64,000 nucleotides of DNA from Lysobacter sp. K5869 (lineage in GTDB: Bacteria; Pseudomonadota; Gammaproteobacteria; Xanthomonadales; Xanthomonadaceae), in contig NZ_CP072597.1 of the NCBI RefSeq assembly GCF_018847975.1, positions 2,209,001 to 2,273,000 on the forward strand. The letters are read 5' to 3'. Positions 16,676 through 28,288 of this stretch are shown piece after piece (position 1 is the stretch's first letter; the number at the start of each line of letters is the position of its first letter). Under the pieces are notes generated by a model. It was not told the origin of the DNA and searched no databases. It saw only the letters and a list, made by a program, of their open reading frames with translations. The translations under genes and the position numbers were made by a program.

Positions 16676-17122
16676 ATGTTCCAAGGCGAAACCGCCATCA
16701 CGATCGACGAGAAAGGCCGGCTGGCGGTTCCCACCGCCTACCGCGAACTCGTCGCGCGCGAATGCGACAACCGCCTGGTCATCACCTACAACCCGTTCGA
16801 GTCCGGTTCTCTCTATCTCTATCCGCTGTCGGTCTGGGAGCGCGTGCGCGAACAGGTCAACAAGCTGCCCAAGGCCAAGTCGGTCAACCGCACGATGCAG
16901 CTCAAGCTGGTCGGCGCCGCCGCGTTCGTCGAACTCGACGGCAACGGCCGCATCACCGTTCCGCCCAGCCACCGCGCCGCGGTCGGCATCGAGAAGAAGG
17001 CGGTGCTGTTGGGCATGGGCGACAAATTCGAACTTTGGAGCGAGCAGGCGCATCACGCGCAGATCCGTCAGACCATCAGCGACGACGATCTGAGCGACGA
17101 GCTGCTCGACCTGCAGCTATGA
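16676..17122 (+). CDS. mraZ: Transcriptional regulator MraZ
   Basis: MraZ is an AbrB/SpoVT-like DNA-binding protein that represses the division and cell wall cluster it heads. The 148-residue protein shows the two tandem swapped-hairpin repeats: [23 protein letters not shown] (given as residues 1-23) and the second at about 76-100 ([21 protein letters not shown]). The conserved DxKGR/GNGR turns and PxxxR DNA-contact residues are present. Longer in-frame ATGs exist in the leader, but MFQGE is the family N-terminus. Its stop overlaps the rsmH start (ATGA). A 10-bp-spaced GGG array at its promoter is a likely autoregulatory site. Confidence 0.96.
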   Translation: MFQGETAITIDEKGRLAVPTAYRELVARECDNRLVITYNPFESGSLYLYPLSVWERVREQVNKLPKAKSVNRTMQLKLVGAAAFVELDGNGRITVPPSHRAAVGIEKKAVLLGMGDKFELWSEQAHHAQIRQTISDDDLSDELLDLQL

Positions 17123-18075
17123 CGGACGGTGGCATGGAACGCATTCACGCGCGGTCCGGCCACCTTCCCGTGATGTACCGGCAGGTGCTCGAAGGCCTGC
17201 GGGTGCACGGGAACGGAGCCTATCTGGACGGTACGTTCGGACGCGGCGGGCATGCCCGCGGCGTGCTCTCGCAATTGCAGGCCGGAGGACGCTTGCTGGT
17301 GATGGACAAGGACCCCGAAGCGATCGCCGTGGCCGAACGCGAGTTCGGCGCCGATCCGCGCGTGTCCATCTATCGCGGCAGCTTCGCCGAACTCGCGCAC
17401 TGGGACGCCACCGCCGCCGGCCTCGACGGCGTGCTGCTCGACCTGGGCGTGTCCTCGCCGCAGCTGGACGTGGCCGAACGCGGTTTCAGCTTCGGCAAGG
17501 ACGGCCCGCTGGACATGCGCATGGACCCCGACAGCGGCCAGAGCGCGGCGCAGTGGCTCAACAGCGCCGCCGAGAAGGACATCGCCGACGTGCTGTGGAC
17601 TTACGGCGAAGAGCGCCAGAGCCGGCGCATCGCCCGCGCCATCCTGGCCCGCCGCGCCGCGCAGCCGCTGGCGCGCACCGCCGAGCTGGCCGAGCTGATC
17701 GCCCAGGCGGTGCCGCGCGGCGATCAGAAGATCCATCCGGCCACGCGCAGCTTCCAGGCGATCCGCATCTTCATCAACCGCGAACTGGCCGACCTGGAAA
17801 CCGGGCTCGACGCCGCGATGGCGCGCCTGAAGCCCGGCGGCCGGCTGGCGGTGATCAGCTTCCATTCGCTGGAAGACCGCATCGTCAAGCAGTTCATCGT
17901 CCGCCACTCCAAGGCGCCGCCGACCAACCGCCGGATGCCGATCGAGATCGCGTTCACCCCGACCCTGCTCGCCCTCGGCGGCGCGCAGAAGGCCGACGAC
18001 GACGAGCTCGCCGGTAACCCGCGCGCGCGCAGCGCAGTGCTGCGCGTGGCCGAGAAGCTGGAGGTGGCGGCATGA
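17119..18075 (+). CDS. rsmH: 16S rRNA (cytosine(1402)-N(4))-methyltransferase
   Basis: RsmH (MraW) methylates N4 of C1402 in 16S rRNA at the ribosomal P site. The 318-residue protein carries [13 protein letters not shown] (about residues 15-27), the SAM motif [16 protein letters not shown] (about 35-50), VMDKDPEAI (about 61-69), [14 protein letters not shown] (about 104-117), the specific [14 protein letters not shown] segment (about 123-136), and [20 protein letters not shown] near 240-259. It is translationally coupled to mraZ by a 4-bp overlap and to ftsL by another. It complements rsmI, also in this window. Confidence 0.96.
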   Translation: MTDGGMERIHARSGHLPVMYRQVLEGLRVHGNGAYLDGTFGRGGHARGVLSQLQAGGRLLVMDKDPEAIAVAEREFGADPRVSIYRGSFAELAHWDATAAGLDGVLLDLGVSSPQLDVAERGFSFGKDGPLDMRMDPDSGQSAAQWLNSAAEKDIADVLWTYGEERQSRRIARAILARRAAQPLARTAELAELIAQAVPRGDQKIHPATRSFQAIRIFINRELADLETGLDAAMARLKPGGRLAVISFHSLEDRIVKQFIVRHSKAPPTNRRMPIEIAFTPTLLALGGAQKADDDELAGNPRARSAVLRVAEKLEVAA

Positions 18076-18335
18076 TGCGGCTGCTGCTGATCCTGCTGAT
18101 CGTCGCCAACGTGGTTTCGGCGCTGCTGGTGGTGTTCGCCCGTCACGAACACCGCCAGTTGTTCGTGCAGCTCAACAAGCTGCAGCGCGAGCGCGACGAG
18201 CTCAACATCGAATTCGGCCGGCTGCAGCTGGAGCAGGCGACCTGGGCGGAGAGCAACCGCATCGACCAGGTGGCGCGCGAGCGCATCGGGATGAAGTTCC
18301 CCGAGGGCGCCGAAACCGTGGTGATCAGGCCATGA
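18072..18335 (+). CDS. ftsL: Cell division protein FtsL
   Basis: FtsL is a small bitopic membrane protein that with FtsB and FtsQ activates septal peptidoglycan synthesis by FtsWI. The 87-residue protein has a short cytoplasmic N-terminus, a transmembrane helix at about residues 3-22 ([19 protein letters not shown]) and a periplasmic coiled coil at about 28-65. Its leucines are spaced in heptads ([20 protein letters not shown]), and the tail reads [13 protein letters not shown], typical of the family. It is shorter than E. coli FtsL (121) at the N-terminus. It overlaps rsmH by 4 bp and precedes ftsI by 10 bp. Identification rests on topology and position. Confidence 0.93.
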   Translation: MMRLLLILLIVANVVSALLVVFARHEHRQLFVQLNKLQRERDELNIEFGRLQLEQATWAESNRIDQVARERIGMKFPEGAETVVIRP

Positions 18336-18345
18336 GGACCGGGCC

Positions 18346-20385
18346 ATGAGCGCGCGCAAGAACCGCAACGGCAACCACGGCCGCAGCGGCCCGCTGGAGC
18401 GCGTGCTCGGCGAGCGCGCCGGCCGCGGCGGGCTGGACCGTCTGGTCGAAAACCTCGGCGACGGCTTCGCCCGCCTGCGCGAGGAGCGCAGCCGCAACAA
18501 CAAGCCGCGCGGCCGCAACCTGCAATTCAACCTGCGCAACCGGCTGATGCTGGTCGGCGGCGCGCTCGGCCTGTGCGCGGTGGCGCTGGTCGGCCGCGCG
18601 CTGGACCTGCAGGTCATCAGCAACGATTTCTATCGCCAGCAGGGCGATGCGCGCTCGCTGCGCGAAATCCCGATCCCGACCTCGCGCGGCATGATCACCG
18701 ACCGCAACGGCGAGCCGCTGGCGGTGTCCACGCCGGTGGAATCGGTGTGGGCGAACCCGAAGGAACTGGCCAAGAACACCGAGCGACTGCCCGAGCTGGC
18801 CAAGGCGCTGGGCGTGGCCCAGGACGAACTCGCGCGCAAGCTGGCGCAGCGTTCGGGCAAGGAGTTCATGTACCTCAAGCGCCGGATCAACCCCGACGAG
18901 GCGCGCCGGATCCTGGCGCTGAAGGTGCCGGGCGTGTTCTCGCAGCGCGAGTTCCGCCGCTTCTACCCGCAGGGCGAAGCGATGGCGCACGTGCTGGGCT
19001 ACACCAACATCGACGACCGCGGCCAGGAAGGCCTGGAGCTCGCGTTCGACCACGAACTGCGCGGCAAGCCGGGCAGCAAGCGGGTGATCCGCGACGGCGC
19101 CGGCAACATCGTCGAGAACGTCGATCTGGTGCGCAGCGCCGAGCCGGGCAAGGACATCACCCTGACCCTGGACCGCCGCATCCAGTACCTGACCTACCGC
19201 GAGCTGCGCCGCGCGCTCAACGACACCGGCGCGTCCAGCGCGTCGGCCGTGGTGCTGGACATCGAAACCGGCGAAGTGCTGGCGATGGCCAATCTGCCGA
19301 CCTACAACCCGAACCTGCCGGGCGCGGGCAACCGCGACACGCACCGCAACCGCGCGGTCACCGACGTGGTCGAGCCGGGTTCGACGATGAAGCCGATCAC
19401 GGTGGCCGCCGCGCTCAGCAAGGGCACGGTGACGCCGGCGACCCTGGTCAACACCACGCCGGGTTGGATGCCGAACGGGCGCTATCGCATCACCGACACC
19501 CACAACAACGGCGTGCTGACCGTCACCGGCGTCATCACCAAGAGCTCGAACGTGGGCGCGGCCAAGCTCGCGCTGCCGTTGCCTAACGATTACTACTACC
19601 AGTTCATCCACAACTTCGGTTACGGCAGCAAGCCGGGCAGCGGTTTTCCGGGCGAATCCTCGGGTCTGCTGGCGCCGCCGCAGCGTTGGAGCGGCACCAC
19701 CAAGGCGACGATGTCCTACGGCTACGGCCTGTCGGCGACGCCGCTGCAGATCGCGATGGTCTATGCGGCGATGGCCAACGGCGGCCAGCTGATCGCGCCG
19801 ACCTTCGTCAAGGGCCAACGCAACGAGGGCAAGCAGGTGCTCGAGCCGGTCGTGGCCGGCGAAATCATGCGCATGATGCAGACCGTGACCGAGCCGGGCG
19901 GCACCGCCAAGCAGGCGGCGATCCTGGGCTATCACGTCGCCGGCAAGACCGGCACCACGCGCAAGTTCAGCGCCACCGGCGGCTATTCCAAGAAGTACGT
20001 GTCGCTGTTCGCCGGCGTGGTGCCGGTGGAGAAGCCGCGCTTCTCGATGGTGGTGGTGGTCAGCGAACCCGATCCGACCAAGAAGGGCTACTACGGCGGT
20101 TCGGTGTCCGGCCCGGTGTTCCGCAACGTCATGGACGGCGCGCTGCGCCTGATGGACGTGGCGCCGGACGACATCGAAACCTGGCTGGCGGTGCAGGCCG
20201 CGGCCGAGGCCAAGCGGCAGAAGCAGAACGGCGGCAAGCCCGCCGGCCCGGTCGTGCCCGCGGCGACGCGCGCGGCCGCCGTCGCGCCCAAGCCCAAGCC
20301 CGCGGTCAGGCCCGACACCGCGCCGCTCGCCGCCGGCACCCCGGCCGCGGTGGCGCAAGCCTCCGCACACGGAGGCGCGCGATGA
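18346..20385 (+). CDS. ftsI: Peptidoglycan D,D-transpeptidase FtsI (PBP3)
   Basis: Septal class B penicillin-binding protein that cross-links peptidoglycan in the FtsQLB-FtsWI complex. The 679-residue protein has a long Arg-rich cytoplasmic N-terminus (1-63), one transmembrane segment (about 66-85), the PBP dimerisation domain (about 105-270) and the transpeptidase with active-site STMK (346-349), SSN (400-402) and KTGT (534-537). E. coli PBP3 is 588 residues; the excess is in the N-terminal tail and an Ala/Pro/Lys-rich C-terminal tail from about residue 610 that may be a flexible periplasmic linker. The stop overlaps the murE start (ATGA). Confidence 0.97.
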   Translation: MSARKNRNGNHGRSGPLERVLGERAGRGGLDRLVENLGDGFARLREERSRNNKPRGRNLQFNLRNRLMLVGGALGLCAVALVGRALDLQVISNDFYRQQGDARSLREIPIPTSRGMITDRNGEPLAVSTPVESVWANPKELAKNTERLPELAKALGVAQDELARKLAQRSGKEFMYLKRRINPDEARRILALKVPGVFSQREFRRFYPQGEAMAHVLGYTNIDDRGQEGLELAFDHELRGKPGSKRVIRDGAGNIVENVDLVRSAEPGKDITLTLDRRIQYLTYRELRRALNDTGASSASAVVLDIETGEVLAMANLPTYNPNLPGAGNRDTHRNRAVTDVVEPGSTMKPITVAAALSKGTVTPATLVNTTPGWMPNGRYRITDTHNNGVLTVTGVITKSSNVGAAKLALPLPNDYYYQFIHNFGYGSKPGSGFPGESSGLLAPPQRWSGTTKATMSYGYGLSATPLQIAMVYAAMANGGQLIAPTFVKGQRNEGKQVLEPVVAGEIMRMMQTVTEPGGTAKQAAILGYHVAGKTGTTRKFSATGGYSKKYVSLFAGVVPVEKPRFSMVVVVSEPDPTKKGYYGGSVSGPVFRNVMDGALRLMDVAPDDIETWLAVQAAAEAKRQKQNGGKPAGPVVPAATRAAAVAPKPKPAVRPDTAPLAAGTPAAVAQASAHGGAR

Positions 20386-21854
20386 CCCGCTCGATGCGGC
20401 TCGCCGATCTGTTGCCCGACGTCGCCGGTATCCCCGGCGATCTGCGCATCGATGGGTTGGTGATGGACAGCCGCGCGGTGCGTCCGGGCGACGCGTTCGT
20501 CGCCATCGCCGGCTTCGGCGCGCACGGGCTCAAGTTCGTCGATCAGGCGCGCGCGGCCGGCGCCGCGGCGATCCTGTTCGAACCGCCGGCGCCGGACGAT
20601 CTGCCCGCGCCGGCCGACGCCATCGCCGTGCCCGGGCTGCGTTCGCGCCTGGGCGAGATGGGCGACGCCTTCCACGGCCGCGCCAGCGAGGCGATGAGCG
20701 TGGTCGGCGTCACCGGCACCAACGGCAAGACCTCGACCGTGCAGCTGATCGCGCAGGCCTGGCATTTGCTCGGCGTTTCCTGCGGCACCGTCGGCACGCT
20801 CGGCGCCGGCTTGTACGGCCAGGTGGTGCCGAACGGCTTCACCACGCCGCTGGTGCTGCCGCTGCACGAGTTGCTGGCCGGCATGCGCGACGCCGGCGCG
20901 ACCGCGGTGGCGATGGAAGTGTCCTCGCACGCGCTCGACCAGGGCCGCGTCGCCGGCGTGCATTTCGACGTCGGCGTGTTCACCAATCTCACCCGCGACC
21001 ATCTCGACTACCACGGCGACATGGCCAGCTACGGCGCGGCCAAGGCGCGGCTGTTCGCGTGGCCGGGGCTGAAGGCGGCGGCGATCAATCTCGACGACGA
21101 GTTCGGCCGCGAGCTGATCGCGCAACTGCCCAAGCGCGTGCGCGGCATCGGCTTGAGCTCGCGCGGACAGGCCGGCGCGACCCTGCGCGCGGACAAGCTG
21201 AGCTTCGACAGCCGCGGCATCGGTTTCGATCTGGTCGCCGGCGGCAAGTCGCATCCGGTGGCTTCGCGCCTGCTCGGCCGCTTCAACGTCGACAACCTGT
21301 TGGCGGTGGCCGGCGCGCTGTACGCGCTGGAGCAGGAACCGGCGACCATCGCGCGGATCCTGTCGCAGCTCGAACCCATCCACGGCCGCATGAATCGCCT
21401 CGGCGGCGACGGCCGCCTGCCGCTGGTGGTGATCGACTACGCCCACACGCCCGACGCGCTGGAACAAGCGCTGGCCTCGCTGCGCGCGCACGCGCAGGCG
21501 CGGCTGATCTGCGTGTTCGGCTGCGGCGGCGAGCGCGACCGCGGCAAGCGCCCGCAGATGGCGGCGATCGCCGAACACGGCGCCGATCTGGCCATCGTCA
21601 CCGACGACAACCCGCGCGGCGAGGACGGCGACGTCATCGTCGCCGACATTTTGCAAGGCTTCCGCGATCCGCAGCGTGCGGTCGTGCTGCGCGACCGCCG
21701 CGAGGCGATCGGGCGCGCCATCGCCGAAGCCGGCCCCGACGACATCGTGCTGGTGGCCGGCAAGGGCCACGAGCCTTATCAGGAAATCCACGGCGTGCGG
21801 CATCCTTTCGACGACACCTTGATCGCGCGCGCCGCGCTGGAGGCTCGCGCATGA
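20382..21854 (+). CDS. murE: UDP-N-acetylmuramoyl-L-alanyl-D-glutamate--2,6-diaminopimelate ligase
   Basis: MurE adds meso-diaminopimelate to the peptidoglycan precursor in the cytosol. The 490-residue protein has the Mur ligase layout: a UDP-binding N-domain, ATP P-loop [11 protein letters not shown] (about residues 109-119), [12 protein letters not shown] (about 179-190), the carbamylated-lysine region GAAKARLF (about 218-225, K221) and the C-terminal DNPRGED (409-415). The DNPR motif selects meso-DAP over lysine, so the wall is DAP type. It overlaps ftsI by 4 bp and murF by 4 bp (ATGA), inside the uninterrupted dcw block. Confidence 0.97.
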   Translation: MTRSMRLADLLPDVAGIPGDLRIDGLVMDSRAVRPGDAFVAIAGFGAHGLKFVDQARAAGAAAILFEPPAPDDLPAPADAIAVPGLRSRLGEMGDAFHGRASEAMSVVGVTGTNGKTSTVQLIAQAWHLLGVSCGTVGTLGAGLYGQVVPNGFTTPLVLPLHELLAGMRDAGATAVAMEVSSHALDQGRVAGVHFDVGVFTNLTRDHLDYHGDMASYGAAKARLFAWPGLKAAAINLDDEFGRELIAQLPKRVRGIGLSSRGQAGATLRADKLSFDSRGIGFDLVAGGKSHPVASRLLGRFNVDNLLAVAGALYALEQEPATIARILSQLEPIHGRMNRLGGDGRLPLVVIDYAHTPDALEQALASLRAHAQARLICVFGCGGERDRGKRPQMAAIAEHGADLAIVTDDNPRGEDGDVIVADILQGFRDPQRAVVLRDRREAIGRAIAEAGPDDIVLVAGKGHEPYQEIHGVRHPFDDTLIARAALEARA

Positions 21855-23236
21855 AGCGTTTGAGCCTCAGCGAAATCGCGCAGCTCACCGGCGGCCGTTT
21901 GCACGGCGCCGATGTCGCGATCGACGCCGTGTGCACCGACACCCGCGCGCTGCCGGCCGACGGCGCGGCGTTGTTCGTCGCGCTCAAGGGCGAGCGGTTC
22001 GACGGCCACGATCACGTCGCCGGGCTGGCCCGCACCGCGGTCGCCGCGGCATTGGTGTCGCGCGAAATCGACGCGCCCATCGCCCAGGTGATCGTCGCCG
22101 ACACCCAGCAGGCGCTGGCCGATCTGGCTGCCGGCGTGCAGGCGCAGCGCGCCGGCAACGTCGTGGTCGCGATCACCGGCAGCAACGGCAAGACCAGCGT
22201 CAAGGCGCTGACCACGGCGATCCTGGAGCGCGCCGGCAAGACCTACGCGACCCCGGGCAACCGCAACAATGAGATCGGCCTGCCGCTGGCGGTGCTCGAC
22301 GCGCCGGAAGACGCGCGCTACTCGATCTACGAGATGGGCGCCGGCAAGCCGGGCGACATCGCGTACCTGGTGCGCGTGGCCAAGCCCGACGTGTCGCTGG
22401 TCAACAACATCGCCCCGGCGCATCTGGAGCGCATGGGCAGCCTGCTCGGCATCGCCGACACCAAGGCGGCGATCTACGACGCGCTGGCGGCCGATGGCGC
22501 CGCGGCGATCAATGCCGACGATGCGTTCGCGCCGTATTTCGAGCAGCGCGCGGCGGGACGGCGGGTGATTCGTTTCGGCTTGGACGCCAGCGCCGAGGTC
22601 ACCGCTTCGGACGTTCGCGTCGGCACGGAAGGTTCTACGTTCGCGCTGGTCACCCCACTGGGTCGCGCGGAGATCGCGCTGAAGATGGTCGGCCGCCACA
22701 ACGTGCGCAACGCGCTCGCCGCCGCCTCGTTGGCGCTGGGCGCGGGCGTGTCGCTGCAGCACATCGCCGACGGCCTCAACGCCGCGCAGCCGGTCGACGG
22801 CCGTTTGATCACCCACCGCCTGCCCAACGGCGCGGTGCTGATCGACGACAGCTACAACGCCAACCCGGGTTCGACCGGCGCGGCGATCGACACGCTGGCC
22901 GAGATGGGCGGCGAGAACTGGCTAGTGCTCGGTGCGATGCGCGAGATCGGCAACGAGGAAGTCGCCATGCACGCCGAAATCGGCCGCCGCGCCAAGGCCG
23001 CCGGCCTGCGCCGGCTGTACGCGCTCGGCGAACTGCCGGCGGCCGCGGCCGCCGCGTTCGGCGAGGGCGCGCGCACCTTCGCCAGCCACGACGAACTGGC
23101 CGCGGCGCTGAGCGCGGAACTCGCCGCCGGCGTGCGGGTGTTGGTGAAAGGTTCGCACAGCAGTGCGATGGACAAGATCGTGACGGCGTTGTTGTCGGCA
23201 CACCGGCCGGGGGAGGGCACGACGCATGTTGCTTGA
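21851..23236 (+). CDS. murF: UDP-N-acetylmuramoyl-tripeptide--D-alanyl-D-alanine ligase
   Basis: MurF attaches the D-Ala-D-Ala dipeptide made by Ddl, whose gene is in the same cluster. The 461-residue protein shows the N-terminal segment [16 protein letters not shown]-loop [13 protein letters not shown] (about residues 108-120), [13 protein letters not shown] (about 137-149), [10 protein letters not shown] (about 163-172), [13 protein letters not shown] (about 187-199) and the C-domain [10 protein letters not shown] (about 333-342). It starts at ATG overlapping the murE stop and runs 11 bp into mraY. All hallmark residues appear intact. Confidence 0.96.
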   Translation: MKRLSLSEIAQLTGGRLHGADVAIDAVCTDTRALPADGAALFVALKGERFDGHDHVAGLARTAVAAALVSREIDAPIAQVIVADTQQALADLAAGVQAQRAGNVVVAITGSNGKTSVKALTTAILERAGKTYATPGNRNNEIGLPLAVLDAPEDARYSIYEMGAGKPGDIAYLVRVAKPDVSLVNNIAPAHLERMGSLLGIADTKAAIYDALAADGAAAINADDAFAPYFEQRAAGRRVIRFGLDASAEVTASDVRVGTEGSTFALVTPLGRAEIALKMVGRHNVRNALAAASLALGAGVSLQHIADGLNAAQPVDGRLITHRLPNGAVLIDDSYNANPGSTGAAIDTLAEMGGENWLVLGAMREIGNEEVAMHAEIGRRAKAAGLRRLYALGELPAAAAAAFGEGARTFASHDELAAALSAELAAGVRVLVKGSHSSAMDKIVTALLSAHRPGEGTTHVA

Positions 23237-24311
23237 ATTGACTCGATGGCTCGAACAGCTGCAAAGCCTGTTCAACATCTTCGGATACCTGACCTTCCGC
23301 GGCATCCTCAGCGCGCTGACCTCGCTGGCGCTGTCGCTGTGGTGGGGCCCGGCGGTGATCCGCAAGCTCGGCCAGCTCAAGGGCGGCCAGCCGATCCGCA
23401 AGGACGGCCCGCAGTCGCACTTCTCCAAGGCCGGCACGCCGACCATGGGCGGCGCGCTGATCCTGTTCACGGTGATGGCCTCGGTGCTGCTTTGGGGCGA
23501 TCTGCGCAATAAGTATGTGTGGATCGTCTTGCTGGTGATGCTGGCGTTCGGCGCGATCGGTTGGTACGACGACTGGATCAAGATCGTCCGCCGCGATCCC
23601 AACGGTTTGAAGTCGCGCTGGAAGTACCTGCTGCAGTCGATCTTCGGCCTCGCCGCCGGCCTGTACCTGTGGCTGTACGCCGACGTGCCGGCGGCGACGA
23701 CCTTCTACGTGCCGCTGTTCAAGTCGGTGGCGTTGCCGTTGGCCGGGGTCAGCTTCGTCGCCCTGGCCTATCTGTGGATCGTCGGCTTCTCCAACGCGGT
23801 CAACCTCACCGACGGCCTCGACGGTCTGGCGATCATGCCGACCGTGCTGGTGGCTTGCGCGCTGGGCATCTTCGCTTACGCCTCCGGCCACGCCGAGTTC
23901 TCCAAGTACCTGCAGATCCCGGCGGTGCCGGGCGCCGGCGAGCTCATCATCATCTGCGCGGCCATCGCCGGCGCGGGCCTGGGCTTTTTGTGGTTCAACA
24001 CCTACCCGGCGATGGTGTTCATGGGCGACATCGGCGCGCTGGCGCTGGGCGCGGTGCTCGGCACCATCGCCATCATCGTGCGCCAGGAACTGGTGCTGGT
24101 GATCATGGGCGGCATCTTCGTCATCGAAACCCTGTCGGTGATGATCCAGGTCGCCTCGTTCAAGCTGACCGGCAAGCGCGTGTTCCGCATGGCGCCGATC
24201 CATCACCACTTCGAACTCAAGGGCTGGCCGGAGCCGCGCGTGATCGTGCGCTTCTGGATCATCTCGGTGGTGTTGGTGCTGGTCGGTCTGGCCACCCTCA
24301 AGGTCCGCTGA
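23226..24311 (+). CDS. mraY: Phospho-N-acetylmuramoyl-pentapeptide-transferase
   Basis: MraY moves phospho-MurNAc-pentapeptide to undecaprenyl phosphate, producing lipid I at the inner membrane. The 361-residue polytopic protein (about 10 helices) contains [13 protein letters not shown] (about residues 63-75), WYDDWIK (about 112-118, the aspartate pair), [13 protein letters not shown] (about 187-199), [19 protein letters not shown] (about 258-276) and [14 protein letters not shown] (about 321-334). Length and motifs match the family. It overlaps murF by 11 bp and shares one base with ftsW (TGATG). In most gammaproteobacteria murD would follow here; it does not. Confidence 0.97.
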   Translation: MLLELTRWLEQLQSLFNIFGYLTFRGILSALTSLALSLWWGPAVIRKLGQLKGGQPIRKDGPQSHFSKAGTPTMGGALILFTVMASVLLWGDLRNKYVWIVLLVMLAFGAIGWYDDWIKIVRRDPNGLKSRWKYLLQSIFGLAAGLYLWLYADVPAATTFYVPLFKSVALPLAGVSFVALAYLWIVGFSNAVNLTDGLDGLAIMPTVLVACALGIFAYASGHAEFSKYLQIPAVPGAGELIIICAAIAGAGLGFLWFNTYPAMVFMGDIGALALGAVLGTIAIIVRQELVLVIMGGIFVIETLSVMIQVASFKLTGKRVFRMAPIHHHFELKGWPEPRVIVRFWIISVVLVLVGLATLKVR

Positions 24312-25600
24312 TGGAAAACACCGCGCGCCAGGCGACGAGACTCGAAGCGATCCACGGTCGTTACGACCCGTGGCTGCTCGCCGCGTCCGCGGCGCTGGCG
24401 TGCGTGGGCGTGATCATGGTCGGCTCGGCCTCGCTGGGCGTGGCCAACACCCATGCGGTGGACCCGTTCTATTTCCTCACTCGCCACCTGATGTTCCTGG
24501 CGATCGGTCTGGCCTTGGGCATCTGGCTGATGCGCACCGAGCTCAAGACCATCGAACAGCACAACCAGTGGCTGCTGCTGGTGTGCGTGGTGCTGCTGGT
24601 GGCGGTGTTCGTTCCGGGCATCGGCCGTCAGGTCAACGGCGCGCGGCGCTGGATCAATCTCGGCGTGATCGGCTTCCAGGCGGTGGAAGCGGTCAAGCTG
24701 CTCTACATCATCTGGCTGGCGAGCTACCTCAAGCGCTTCAGCGAGGACATCTCGGCCACCTGGGGCGCGATGCTCAAGCCGATCGGCGTGGCCATCGTGC
24801 TGGTCGGCCTGTTGCTGATGCAGCCGGACTTCGGTTCGTCCTCGCTGCTGCTGGCGATCACCGCCGGCATGCTGGTGCTGGGCGGCGTCAACATGCCGCG
24901 CATGTTCGGCCCGGTGTTGATCGGCCTGCCGGTGCTGGCGGTGATCGCCATCGCCGAGCCCTACCGAGTGATCCGCCTGACCTCCTTCATGAACCCGTGG
25001 AGCGACCCGTTCGGCACCGGTTACCAGCTCACCAACGCCTTGATGGCGGTCGGCCGCGGCGAGTGGACCGGCGTCGGCCTCGGCGCGTCGGTGCAGAAGC
25101 TGCAGTACCTGCCCGAAGCGCACACCGACTTCATCATGGCGGTGATCGCCGAGGAATTCGGCTTCGTCGGCGTGATCGGCGTGGTCGGCCTGTACGCCTT
25201 GCTGGCCGGCCGCGCGCTGTGGGTCGGCTTGAAGTGCGTGGAGATGCGCCGCCATTTCTCCGGCTACATCGCCTTCGGCATCGCGCTGTGGATGAGCTTG
25301 CAGAGCTTCGTCTCCATCGGCGTGAACCTGGGCCTGCTGCCGACCAAGGGCCTGACCTTGCCGATGATTTCCTACGGCGGCTCCAGCGTGCTGATGAGCT
25401 GCGCCGCGCTCGGCGTGCTGCTGCGCGTGTCCTACGAACTCGACCGCGCCCAGCGTCAGGTCGCGCGCCTGCGCGGCGAAGCCGCCGGCGGCGCGCCGGC
25501 GACCGCGAGCCCGGCGCCGGCCGCGGCCGCCGCGGGCGCTGCGCGCGGCACCAGCCGCCTGCGCGACCGGGTCGAGCCCGCGCTCGGGAGGACCGCATGA
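24311..25600 (+). CDS. ftsW: Septal peptidoglycan polymerase FtsW
   Basis: FtsW is the SEDS-family glycosyltransferase that polymerises lipid II at the septum with FtsI. The 429-residue protein has about ten transmembrane segments from residue 20 on. It shows [11 protein letters not shown] (about 99-109), [12 protein letters not shown] (about 169-180), [19 protein letters not shown] (about 222-240), [19 protein letters not shown] (about 264-282) and [17 protein letters not shown] (about 343-359). The C-terminal tail from about residue 390 is Ala/Arg-rich and cytoplasmic. The ATG shares its A with the mraY stop. The absence of murD between mraY and ftsW is notable. Confidence 0.96.
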   Translation: MENTARQATRLEAIHGRYDPWLLAASAALACVGVIMVGSASLGVANTHAVDPFYFLTRHLMFLAIGLALGIWLMRTELKTIEQHNQWLLLVCVVLLVAVFVPGIGRQVNGARRWINLGVIGFQAVEAVKLLYIIWLASYLKRFSEDISATWGAMLKPIGVAIVLVGLLLMQPDFGSSSLLLAITAGMLVLGGVNMPRMFGPVLIGLPVLAVIAIAEPYRVIRLTSFMNPWSDPFGTGYQLTNALMAVGRGEWTGVGLGASVQKLQYLPEAHTDFIMAVIAEEFGFVGVIGVVGLYALLAGRALWVGLKCVEMRRHFSGYIAFGIALWMSLQSFVSIGVNLGLLPTKGLTLPMISYGGSSVLMSCAALGVLLRVSYELDRAQRQVARLRGEAAGGAPATASPAPAAAAAGAARGTSRLRDRVEPALGRTA

Positions 25601-26691
25601 GCGAGCCGCGCAAGAACTCCAGCGAGCGGCCCGTGCTGATCCTCGCCGGCGGCACCGGCGGGCATATCTTCCCGGGGCTGGCCGTCGCCAAGGCGCTGCG
25701 CGCGAAGGGCGTGCCGGTCGCTTGGCTCGGCGCCGACGGCGGCATGGAAACCCGGTTGGTGCCGCAGCACGGCATCGACATCGACACGCTCGCGATCAGC
25801 GGCGTGCGCGGCAAGGGGCTCGCCACGCTGCTGCGCGCGCCGCTGCGCATCGCCGCCTCGGTGCGCGCGGCCGGCCGCGTGCTGCGCCAGCGCCAGCCGC
25901 GCGCGGTGGTGAGCTTCGGCGGTTACGCCGCCGGCCCCGGCGGCCTCGCCGCGCGGCTGGCCGGGCTGCCGCTGATCGTGCACGAACAAAACCGCGCGCC
26001 GGGCATGACCAACCGCGTGCTGTCGCGTCTGGCGCGGCGCGTGCTGACCGGTTTCCCCGACACGTTCGGCCCGAACGACGACGTGGTCGGCAACCCGGTG
26101 CGCGCGGAAATCGCCGCGATCGCGCCGCCGGCGCAGCGCTTCGCCGACCGCAGCGGCCCACTCAAGCTGCTGGTGCTGGGCGGCAGCCAGGGCGCGCGCG
26201 CCTTGAACCGCGCGGTGCCCGAAGCCGTCGCCGGCCTGCGCGGCCGGGTGCCGTGCGAAGTGCGCCACCAGTGCGGCGAGAAATTGCTGGCCGATGCGCA
26301 GGAGGCTTATGCGAAGGCCGGCGTCGCCGCGTCGCTGGAGCCTTTCATCGCCGACATGGCGGCCGCATACGCGTGGGCCGACCTCGTGGTCTGCCGCGCT
26401 GGCGCGCTGACCTTGGCCGAACTGTGCGCGGCCGGCGTCGGCAGCGTGCTGGTGCCGTTCCCGCAAGCCGTGGACGACCACCAGACCAAGAACGCGCGTT
26501 ACCTGGTCGACCGCGGCGCGGCGCAGTTGCTGCCGCAGGCCGGCGACGACCTCGGCGCGCGCCTGTCGGCGACCATCGAAATCCTGGCCGAACGCGGCGT
26601 GCTGCTGCAGATGGCCGAAGCCGCGCGCGAGATCGCCAAGCCCGATGCGGCCGAACGCGTCGCCGATGCGGTGCTGGAGGTGGCGCGATGA
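25597..26691 (+). CDS. murG: UDP-N-acetylglucosamine--N-acetylmuramyl-(pentapeptide) pyrophosphoryl-undecaprenol GlcNAc transferase
   Basis: MurG adds GlcNAc to lipid I, giving lipid II, on the inner face of the membrane. The 364-residue GT28/GT-B protein has the N-terminal glycine loop [18 protein letters not shown] (about residues 14-31), [14 protein letters not shown] (about 107-120), [12 protein letters not shown] (about 128-139), [12 protein letters not shown] (about 192-203), [11 protein letters not shown] (about 266-276) and [14 protein letters not shown] (about 288-301). It overlaps ftsW by 4 bp. After murG the tight overlaps stop and a hairpin gap precedes murC, so the transcript may be segmented here. 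Confidence 0.97.
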   Translation: MSEPRKNSSERPVLILAGGTGGHIFPGLAVAKALRAKGVPVAWLGADGGMETRLVPQHGIDIDTLAISGVRGKGLATLLRAPLRIAASVRAAGRVLRQRQPRAVVSFGGYAAGPGGLAARLAGLPLIVHEQNRAPGMTNRVLSRLARRVLTGFPDTFGPNDDVVGNPVRAEIAAIAPPAQRFADRSGPLKLLVLGGSQGARALNRAVPEAVAGLRGRVPCEVRHQCGEKLLADAQEAYAKAGVAASLEPFIADMAAAYAWADLVVCRAGALTLAELCAAGVGSVLVPFPQAVDDHQTKNARYLVDRGAAQLLPQAGDDLGARLSATIEILAERGVLLQMAEAAREIAKPDAAERVADAVLEVAR

Positions 26692-26700
26692 GTATTCGAG

Positions 26701-26831
26701 CGGGGAACGGGGAACAGGGAACAGGGAATGGGCAGTCGCCCGTTCGCTGGGCCGTTCGCCGGTTCGTTCCAAACATCACTACAAGATCGACGCGTTTGCC
26801 TCCATTCCCTAATCCCTATTCCCCATTCCCG
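26701..26831. repeat. Heptad-repeat intergenic hairpin 3 (murG-murC)
   Basis: The left arm reads GGGGAAC GGGGAAC AGGGAAC AGGGAAT-type 7-mers; the right arm, about 70 nt later, reads CCATTCCCTAATCCCTATTCCCCATTCCC. The arms pair over about 28 nt with a few mismatches. It is one of only two real gaps in the dcw gene string between mraZ and ftsZ; the other, before ftsZ, holds the same kind of element. Confidence 0.85.
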
Positions 26832-26842
26832 GATTCAACGCC

Positions 26843-28288
26843 ATGAGCACCGCCCTCCGCCGCCGCCTGCAGCACACCGGCGATCTGGCCAAGGCGTTCC
26901 CGCGCGTGCACTTCGTCGGCATCGGCGGCACCGGCATGAGCGGCATCGCCGAAGTCATGTGCACGCTGGGCTATCAGGTCTCCGGTTCGGACATGGCCGA
27001 CAACGCCGTGACCCGTCGCCTCGCCGCGATGGGCGCGACCGTGCACCGCGGCCACGCCGCCGCGAACGTGCTCGGCGCCGACTGCGTGGTGGTGTCCAGC
27101 GCGATCAAGCGCGACAACCCCGAACTGATGGAAGCGCGCGCCCAGCGCATTCCGGTGGTGCCGCGCGCGGAAATGCTGGCCGAGCTGATGCGCTTCCGCC
27201 GCGGCATCGCCGTGGCCGGAACCCACGGCAAGACCACGACGACCTCGCTGACCGCCAGCGTGCTGGCCGAAGGCGGCATCGACCCGACCTTCGTGATCGG
27301 CGGCAAGCTGCTCGCCGCCGGCGCCAACGCCGGCCTCGGCGGCGGCCAGTGGCTGGTGGCCGAGGCCGACGAGAGCGACGGCAGCTTCCTGCGCCTGAAC
27401 CCGCAGATCGCCATCGTCACCAACATCGACGCCGATCACCTGGAGAACTACGGCGGCGACTTCGCCAAGGTCCAGGCCGCGTTCGAGGAGTTCCTGCACC
27501 GGCTGCCGTTCTACGGCCTGGCGGTGCTGTGCATCGACGACGCCAATGTCGCCAAGCTGGCCGCGGACACCCCGCGCCACGTGATGACCTACGGTTTCAG
27601 CGAAGAGGCCGACGTGCGCGCCGAGGACGTCAGCCAGCACGGCGGCGCGATGCGCTTCACCCTGTGCCTGCCCGACGCCACCCGCACCGCGGTGACCTTG
27701 GCGCTACCGGGCCGCCACAACGTGCTCAACGCGCTGGCCGCCGCGTCGGTGGCGTGGCAGCTCGGCGTGCAGCCCGAGGCGATCGCGCGCGCGCTGGAGA
27801 AGTTCGCCGGGATCGGCCGCCGCTTCAACCTGCTGGCGCAGATCAAGACCGAGAAGGGCGCGACCGTGCAGTTGGTCGACGACTACGGCCATCACCCGAA
27901 GGAACTGGAAGCGGTGTTCGCCGCCGCCCGCGGCGGTTGGCCGGACAAGCGTCTGGTGGTCGCGTTCCAGCCGCACCGCTACAGCCGCACCCGCGACCTG
28001 TTCGACGACTTCGCCGCGGTGCTGTCGTCGGTGGACGCGCTGGTGCTGACCGAGGTCTATCCGGCCGGCGAAGCGCCGATCGCCGGCGCCGACGCCAAGT
28101 CGCTGGCGCGCGCGATCCGCGCGCGCGGCCGCATCGACCCGGTCGTGGTCGGCGCCGCCGGCGATCTGGCCAGCGTGCTGCCCGACGTACTGAACGACGG
28201 CGATCTGCTGTTGCTGATGGGCGCCGGCGACATCGGCGCCGCGGCCCAGCAACTCGCCAGCAACGGTTTCCAAGGAGAGTCGAAGTGA
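26843..28288 (+). CDS. murC: UDP-N-acetylmuramate--L-alanine ligase
   Basis: MurC adds L-alanine to UDP-MurNAc, the first peptide step of wall precursor synthesis. The 481-residue protein has the N-terminal Rossmann loop [18 protein letters not shown] (about residues 22-39), the ATP P-loop [12 protein letters not shown] (about 125-136), [10 protein letters not shown] (about 173-182), [15 protein letters not shown] (about 193-207), and the C-terminal [13 protein letters not shown] (about 348-360) and FQPHRYSRT (about 374-382). These are standard MurC residues. The ATG follows a hairpin gap after murG, and the stop overlaps the ddl GTG start (GTGA). Confidence 0.97.
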   Translation: MSTALRRRLQHTGDLAKAFPRVHFVGIGGTGMSGIAEVMCTLGYQVSGSDMADNAVTRRLAAMGATVHRGHAAANVLGADCVVVSSAIKRDNPELMEARAQRIPVVPRAEMLAELMRFRRGIAVAGTHGKTTTTSLTASVLAEGGIDPTFVIGGKLLAAGANAGLGGGQWLVAEADESDGSFLRLNPQIAIVTNIDADHLENYGGDFAKVQAAFEEFLHRLPFYGLAVLCIDDANVAKLAADTPRHVMTYGFSEEADVRAEDVSQHGGAMRFTLCLPDATRTAVTLALPGRHNVLNALAAASVAWQLGVQPEAIARALEKFAGIGRRFNLLAQIKTEKGATVQLVDDYGHHPKELEAVFAAARGGWPDKRLVVAFQPHRYSRTRDLFDDFAAVLSSVDALVLTEVYPAGEAPIAGADAKSLARAIRARGRIDPVVVGAAGDLASVLPDVLNDGDLLLLMGAGDIGAAAQQLASNGFQGESK

